Program-made: the position numbers and the translations under genes
From: Candidatus Thorarchaeota archaeon
GTDB lineage: Archaea; Asgardarchaeota; Thorarchaeia; Thorarchaeales; Thorarchaeaceae
DNA length: 10,384 bases
Assembly (NCBI GenBank): GCA_018238825.1
Contig: JABCSP010000056.1
Coordinates: 1 to 10,384, forward strand
Reading direction: 5' to 3'
The notes under the pieces: generated by a model
Told to the model about the DNA's origin: nothing
Seen by the model: the letters and a program-made list of their open reading frames with translations, nothing else
Database searches by the model: none
Shown here: piece after piece, positions 6,522 to 10,384 of the stretch
Layout: every line of letters begins with the position of its first letter
Numbering within the stretch: the first letter of the stretch is position 1

Positions 6522-7787
6522 ATGGGTTACACTCTAGCTGAAAAATTACTCGCGAGCCATACTAATGATGGTAAGGCAACGGCGGGGGATATAGTAGAAG
6601 CAAATGTGGACTTGTTAATGGTTCATGAAGTTCTCGGGTCAAGGATCCTAGGTGTTCTTGAGGAGATGGAATTCAAGAAGGTCTGGGACCCAGAACGTAT
6701 TGTGGTAGTCAATGATCACTGGGCTCCGGCTTCAGATATCAATAGTGCCGAAATTCACCGAAGAAATCGTAACTTTGTAAAAGACCAGGGAATCACTCAC
6801 TTCTATGATGTAGATTGTGGAATATCTCATCACGTCTTACCAGAGAAGGGACTCATTGTACCTGGAGAACTCGTTATTGGTAGCGATTCTCATTCAACAA
6901 CGTATGGTGCATTCAATACTTTTTCTACAGGATTGGCAGCAACGGATTCAGCATTAATCCTAGCAACTGGTTCTTGCTGGTTCAGGGTTCCCGATTCAAT
7001 CCGAATCGATGTAACTGGTGAGCTTCAAGATATGGTAATGAGTAAGGACCTCATTCTAAAGATAATCTCGGACTTAGGCCCAGATGGAGCAAACTATCAA
7101 TCAATGGAATTTCATGGTGATACCATCGATACAATGAAAGTAGGCGAAAGGATGACCATATCCAATATGTCCGTTGAGGCAGGCGCAAAGTGTGCACCAA
7201 TGACTGTCAATGGACACGTGAACAAGTGGATGGAAACACTCGCACCCTCAAAGCGATGGAAACCAACTCTTCCAGACAAGGATGCAGAATACATTGATAC
7301 TCGAACTTATGACATCAAGAGCGATCCACTAGGTCCAATGGTTGCAACACCAGATAGCCCGACAAATGGCAAAGCGGTGAGAGAGGTAAGTGGAGTTCCA
7401 ATAGACCAGGCGTTCATCGGATCTTGTACGAATGGAAGAATTGGGGACTTGGAGATAGCAGCTAAGATTTTGAAGGGTAAGAAGATACGAGAGGGCGTTA
7501 GGCTAATTATAACTCCAGCTAGCAAGCATACCTGGATGATGGCGTTGGAGAGGGGTCTACTCAAGATTTTCATGGAAGCGGGAGGTATAGTTACGAATTC
7601 AACCTGCGGAGCATGCGTTGGTGGACACTTAGGAGTCCTTGGAGCAGGAGAAGTTTGTATTTCTAGCACCAATCGTAATTTCAAAGGAAGAATGGGACAC
7701 CAAGACTCCAGGATATATCTTGCATCACCTGCAACTGTTGCAGCTAGTGCATTGATGGGAGCAATCACTGATCCAAGGAGTGTGTAA
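6522..7787 (+). CDS. 3-isopropylmalate dehydratase/homoaconitase-type large subunit (LeuC/HacA family)
   Basis: At 421 residues this has the usual length of the archaeal large subunit. It is the [4Fe-4S] subunit of a hydro-lyase that moves a hydroxyl group between carbons by dehydration and rehydration. Cluster cysteines are Cys302 (GSCTNGR), Cys362 and Cys365 (STCGACVGGHLG). Other family motifs are VNDHWAPASD (63-72), GISHHVLPEKG (100-110), GSDSHSTTYGAF (120-131), ATGSCWFRVPDSI (148-160) and SSTNRNFKGRMGH (381-393). Some positions differ from the common pattern: HEVLGS (35-40) replaces the usual ND-x-x-GP, and KCAPMTVN (223-230) stands where most members have a GIIxPD-like segment. The start ATG has GTGAGGGG just upstream. 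The small-subunit gene begins 3 nt after its stop. Its partner and cluster are clear; which hydroxy acid it handles is not. Confidence 0.9.
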   Translation: MGYTLAEKLLASHTNDGKATAGDIVEANVDLLMVHEVLGSRILGVLEEMEFKKVWDPERIVVVNDHWAPASDINSAEIHRRNRNFVKDQGITHFYDVDCGISHHVLPEKGLIVPGELVIGSDSHSTTYGAFNTFSTGLAATDSALILATGSCWFRVPDSIRIDVTGELQDMVMSKDLILKIISDLGPDGANYQSMEFHGDTIDTMKVGERMTISNMSVEAGAKCAPMTVNGHVNKWMETLAPSKRWKPTLPDKDAEYIDTRTYDIKSDPLGPMVATPDSPTNGKAVREVSGVPIDQAFIGSCTNGRIGDLEIAAKILKGKKIREGVRLIITPASKHTWMMALERGLLKIFMEAGGIVTNSTCGACVGGHLGVLGAGEVCISSTNRNFKGRMGHQDSRIYLASPATVAASALMGAITDPRSV

Positions 7788-7790
7788 GTA

Positions 7791-8303
7791 TTGACCAAAG
7801 AACTGAAACCTGTTACTGGAAGAGCTTGGGTCTTTGGCAACGATGTCAACACAGACCAGATAATCCAGGGGCAGTATCTCACTCTTCTTGACTACGCAGA
7901 AATGGCTAAACATACATTTGAGATTCCAAGACCCGTATTCAAATCAAAAGTAAAGAAGAATGATATAGTAATTGCAGGTCGAAATTTTGGGGGAGGATCC
8001 TCTCGAGAGGAAGCTCCGAAAGTTCTACTCCAATCAGGTATTGGATGTGTAGTGGCCGAATCATTTGCACGAATCTTCTATCGCAATGGGTTCAATGTCG
8101 GACTTCCATTACTTATCATTCCGAATGTTGCAAAGCTTGTTTCAGATGGTGAAACAGTCATTGTAGACCTCATTGAAGGAACTCTATCAGTTCGTAGCAG
8201 TGGAGATGTTCTTCACGGAAAACCCCTTCCTTCGAGAATGCTTAACCTACTGAAAGAGGGCGGAGCTGTGGCGTGGTATAAACAGAGTAGCGGAAAACAC
8301 TAA
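7791..8303 (+). CDS. 3-isopropylmalate dehydratase/homoaconitase-type small subunit (LeuD/HacB family)
   Basis: This 170-residue swivel-domain subunit completes the active site of the preceding large subunit. It begins with the typical GNDVNTDQIIQGQYL (16-30) and has the catalytic loop NFGGGSSREEAP (65-76), holding the substrate-binding serine and arginine, and SFARIFYRNGFNVGLPLL (91-108). The specificity loop reads Tyr29-Leu30-Thr31-Leu32. As I recall, methanogen isopropylmalate isomerase carries YLRT here and homoaconitase YLVY, so YLTL matches neither. Translation appears to start at TTG 7791, 3 nt after the large-subunit stop. AAGGAG (7775-7780) lies inside the end of the large-subunit gene as its ribosome binding site, so the two should be made together. 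Family and partnership are firm; the substrate is open. Confidence 0.9.
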   Translation: MTKELKPVTGRAWVFGNDVNTDQIIQGQYLTLLDYAEMAKHTFEIPRPVFKSKVKKNDIVIAGRNFGGGSSREEAPKVLLQSGIGCVVAESFARIFYRNGFNVGLPLLIIPNVAKLVSDGETVIVDLIEGTLSVRSSGDVLHGKPLPSRMLNLLKEGGAVAWYKQSSGKH

Positions 8304-8354
8304 AAGGGCTTGAGCATAGCCTGCAATAATAATCATCACTTGAGAGGACTTTAG

Positions 8355-10142
8355 ATGAATGTACTTACGTTTCTCATGATATCGTTAATTGTACATGCAA
8401 TTCCGATACCATTCTCATCCGAATATTTGAAATTTAATCATTTACTCAAATGGTTGCCCTTCCGTTTAGTCTGGGGTACAATTGCTTGGGCCATTATTTG
8501 TCTATTATCCGCGACGACATTACCGTGGGCAATTCTAAGCCTGATAATGAGCCTAGGGATAATAATAATGGTAACTAGTGGATTCCGCCCAGGCGGAGAT
8601 TTCGAACAAATGCTTGAAGGAATACGAGTCCCATTCACGTGCATTGGAGTAATAATCATCATTCTATTACCCACATTCTCCGGCGTAATCAGCTGGACAG
8701 CAGATGTATCTAATGCGGAGTATTTTGATTCAATGATAACTGAAACTGATGACCCCCTCTTTGCAAATCCGATACCTGATCGCATGGTCAGACTGGTTAC
8801 AGAAGAATATGCAAAGTACGTTGCTGGTCAGCACTTGGCACCATTTGGTTCAAATGTCGTAGTAGCAGCAGCACATATCACGACGCGGAATGGGACGTTA
8901 GTGTGGGTTTGTACGATAATATCTACGAATGTTCTTGCGCAAAACTATGTGCAAGGGTTCATCGTTGTAGATGCAAACGACCCTCAATCAATTTCACCTC
9001 ATCTTATCAATTCAACAACTATTCCAGTAGGTGAGGGGCTCTTCTGGGACAAAAACATCCAGTTTGGAAACTATCTAAATGACATGACTTCTGCCTACCA
9101 GTACGCGTATCCTACTTGGACCCCTACCGGTGATCTGGTATATGTTCAGACAAGAACACCCCTTGGGTTTGATTTCGTTGAACGAGCCAGCGGACCCATT
9201 GTCTATTGGGAGAATGGTACTGTCTTCCAGTATGCAACCATTGAGGAAACACCAAATTGGATAACTCAGGCATACGCAGAAGAGTGGCTTGAAAGACAGA
9301 TATCCCGATGGGGAGGTTACCGCCGTGGAGATGGATTTGATCTCTTTGCAGGAGGATTCCTCTGGGTTATTGCTCCTTCAAACGATAGATTGGAGATTCA
9401 TGAAGATACAAGATACATCATTAATCCTGACTCGGGAATGGTTGAAGCCTTCATTGCTGTTCATCCAGTGGAAGCAGGCAGTACCCTTGCAGGAGTATTC
9501 CGTGCAACTCAAACAGAAGTGTTCTATCATGACCTTAGCAGTGAGGGATATGTAAGTGGTGAAGTAGCAGCTGCAAATGTTATCTCAGATATTGGTAAAC
9601 CTGCAAGCGGGGCCTATTATGGAGCAATGCCACTACTCTATCCAGTTGAGATATCTCCCACAGAAACAAAGTGGACATGGTATACTCCTATCTATTGGAC
9701 AGATGCATATTGGGATTCTGACTTAGAAGAGTACGTTTACAGTAACATGAGGCTTCATGCTCTAGGACTTGTGGATGCATCTAACATCGACAGATTTGTT
9801 TGGCAACCTCTAGGAGGGACACTCTCAGGAGAAGATCTTGTCTTCGAAGTCAGAAGTGATTATGTTGAGCTCTTCGGAGGAGTTGTGGAAGAAGAACCTA
9901 CGGACACATTCAACATGACTGCTACAGTTCTCAGCATAGCTTCCGATACTGTTGATTCACAGCAACATATCATCCTTGGAACAGACAATGCAACATACCC
10001 CCACATTGAGGGGGCACGTGCTTGGATGAATCTGACTGACTGGTATACTCTATTGCTAGAGATTGGTGTGAGCGATAGCTTCACAGCCACAATTCAAAAG
10101 GTTGGAGATGTCTACAGAATTATTGCAATAGTCAAGAACTAA
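8355..10142 (+). CDS. Membrane-anchored protein with large extracytoplasmic domain, unknown function
   Basis: I cannot assign this 595-residue protein to a named family. Four hydrophobic segments sit at the N-terminus (about 2-19, 34-52, 56-75 and 93-115). About 480 residues without further membrane spans follow, probably outside the cytoplasm: they contain several N-x-S/T sequons and many aromatic residues, and only one cysteine. The middle contains strongly patterned blocks such as VGEGLFWDKNIQFGNYL, YAYPTWTPTGDLVYVQTR, FAGGFLWVIAPS, EDTRYIINPDSGMVEAF and GAMPLLYPVE, which look like a conserved beta-rich fold. An acidic linker (EEEPTD) separates a last segment of about 80 residues (515-595) whose beta pattern and ending DVYRIIAIVKN suggest a small OB-like barrel. 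The ATG at 8355 has GAGAGGA upstream. It lies 51 nt from the small-subunit gene and is probably a separate unit, ended by the terminator at 10151. Confidence 0.82.
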   Translation: MNVLTFLMISLIVHAIPIPFSSEYLKFNHLLKWLPFRLVWGTIAWAIICLLSATTLPWAILSLIMSLGIIIMVTSGFRPGGDFEQMLEGIRVPFTCIGVIIIILLPTFSGVISWTADVSNAEYFDSMITETDDPLFANPIPDRMVRLVTEEYAKYVAGQHLAPFGSNVVVAAAHITTRNGTLVWVCTIISTNVLAQNYVQGFIVVDANDPQSISPHLINSTTIPVGEGLFWDKNIQFGNYLNDMTSAYQYAYPTWTPTGDLVYVQTRTPLGFDFVERASGPIVYWENGTVFQYATIEETPNWITQAYAEEWLERQISRWGGYRRGDGFDLFAGGFLWVIAPSNDRLEIHEDTRYIINPDSGMVEAFIAVHPVEAGSTLAGVFRATQTEVFYHDLSSEGYVSGEVAAANVISDIGKPASGAYYGAMPLLYPVEISPTETKWTWYTPIYWTDAYWDSDLEEYVYSNMRLHALGLVDASNIDRFVWQPLGGTLSGEDLVFEVRSDYVELFGGVVEEEPTDTFNMTATVLSIASDTVDSQQHIILGTDNATYPHIEGARAWMNLTDWYTLLLEIGVSDSFTATIQKVGDVYRIIAIVKN

Positions 10143-10150
10143 GGAACATA

Positions 10151-10187
10151 GAGGAGGGTAATCCTCCTCCTCTTCTTCTTTTTTTTT
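10151..10187 (+). terminator. Hairpin plus T-tract terminator
   Basis: A perfect 7-bp stem, GAGGAGG (10151-10157) with CCTCCTC (10163-10169), encloses a 5-nt loop. A pyrimidine run ending in nine consecutive T residues (10179-10187) follows. It starts 8 nt after the stop of the 595-residue gene and separates it from the convergent minus-strand gene. Archaeal RNA polymerase terminates mainly on T-tracts, so the T run is probably the active part. Confidence 0.75.
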
Positions 10188-10192
10188 AGTTA

Positions 10193-10384
10193 TTATCCAG
10201 CACTCATTCTAGCGCGCATTGCTGCATATTTGTCCTTGACCATTCCCCATATCTTACTTCTCCTTGTTGCGTTTTGATATGCATTAGTATGAATGGGACA
10301 TCTATCACCCAGTTCACACGCATCTTCAAAGCCACCGTGGTCATGCAGTGCGTCCACAAGAGCTGTCTTGAGAAGCTCATCCTC
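10193..10384 (-). CDS. 3' part of an unidentified minus-strand gene (partial)
   Basis: The minus strand has an uninterrupted frame entering from the right edge and ending at TAA (10193-10195), giving the last 63 residues of a protein. The visible part is hydrophilic and mostly helical. It contains HDHGGFEDACELGDRCPIHT, with two cysteines and four histidines nearby, then a basic helix (NATRRSKIWGMVKDKYAAMR) and the end MSAG. The Cys/His cluster could bind a metal, but nothing here identifies a family. The frame is too short to have stood out as a full gene. The coding call rests on the open frame, sensible composition and the well-placed convergent end just beyond the terminator. Confidence 0.65.
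   Translation of the reverse strand, partial: EDELLKTALVDALHDHGGFEDACELGDRCPIHTNAYQNATRRSKIWGMVKDKYAAMRARMSAG

Noticed and set aside
7307..7882. Long 191-codon open frame on the minus strand
   Set aside because: It lies entirely antisense to the well-supported hydro-lyase subunit genes and shows no recognisable motif; it is a shadow of their codon bias.
8304..8354. Weak inverted repeat (GGCT/AGCC) after the small-subunit gene
   Set aside because: Only about 4 bp pair and there is no T-tract, too weak to call a terminator.

Overview
The window reads as a stretch of archaeal chromosome. It is compact and has no introns. Starts are mixed ATG/GTG/TTG. Shine-Dalgarno-like sites resemble the part of GGAGGTGATC that pairs with the archaeal 16S rRNA 3' end. 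The proteins include TPR proteins and split large/small subunits of an isopropylmalate/homoaconitate-type hydro-lyase. The style (moderate GC, many short membrane and TPR proteins, gene content) fits an uncultivated lineage such as Asgard/Thorarchaeia. That placement is inference only; no marker gene is present. I see no mobile element, CRISPR array, tRNA or rRNA.

Layout. Positions 2-106 (+) are probably the tail of an upstream membrane protein. Next come an MFS permease (114-1358), a PHP-domain phosphoesterase of the histidinol-phosphatase type (1412-2257), a four-helix membrane protein (2317-2739), a soluble TPR protein (2795-3427) and a membrane-anchored TPR protein (3471-4031), all on +. 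A fumarylacetoacetate-hydrolase (FAH) family enzyme lies on the minus strand (4043-4954). It is convergent with the TPR gene and divergent from the next + strand operon.

The + strand metabolic operon starts about position 5019. It holds a small cysteine-containing protein of unknown function (5019-5348), a beta-decarboxylating dehydrogenase of the isocitrate/isopropylmalate family (5357-6514), a LeuC/HacA-type large subunit (6522-7787) and a LeuD/HacB-type small subunit (7791-8303), with gaps of only 3-8 nt. Together the last three would isomerise a 2- or 3-hydroxy acid and oxidatively decarboxylate it, as in leucine synthesis (isopropylmalate) or homoisocitrate chemistry. No condensing synthase is in the window, and the specificity residues are mixed: NADP-type Lys-Tyr in the dehydrogenase, a hydrophobic substrate loop, and a YLTL loop in the small subunit. 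The real substrate is therefore open, and this is the most interesting metabolic question here.

A 595-residue membrane-anchored protein of no family I can name follows (8355-10142). It ends at a strong hairpin plus T-tract terminator (10151-10187). The window closes with the 3' part of a minus-strand gene (10193-10384).
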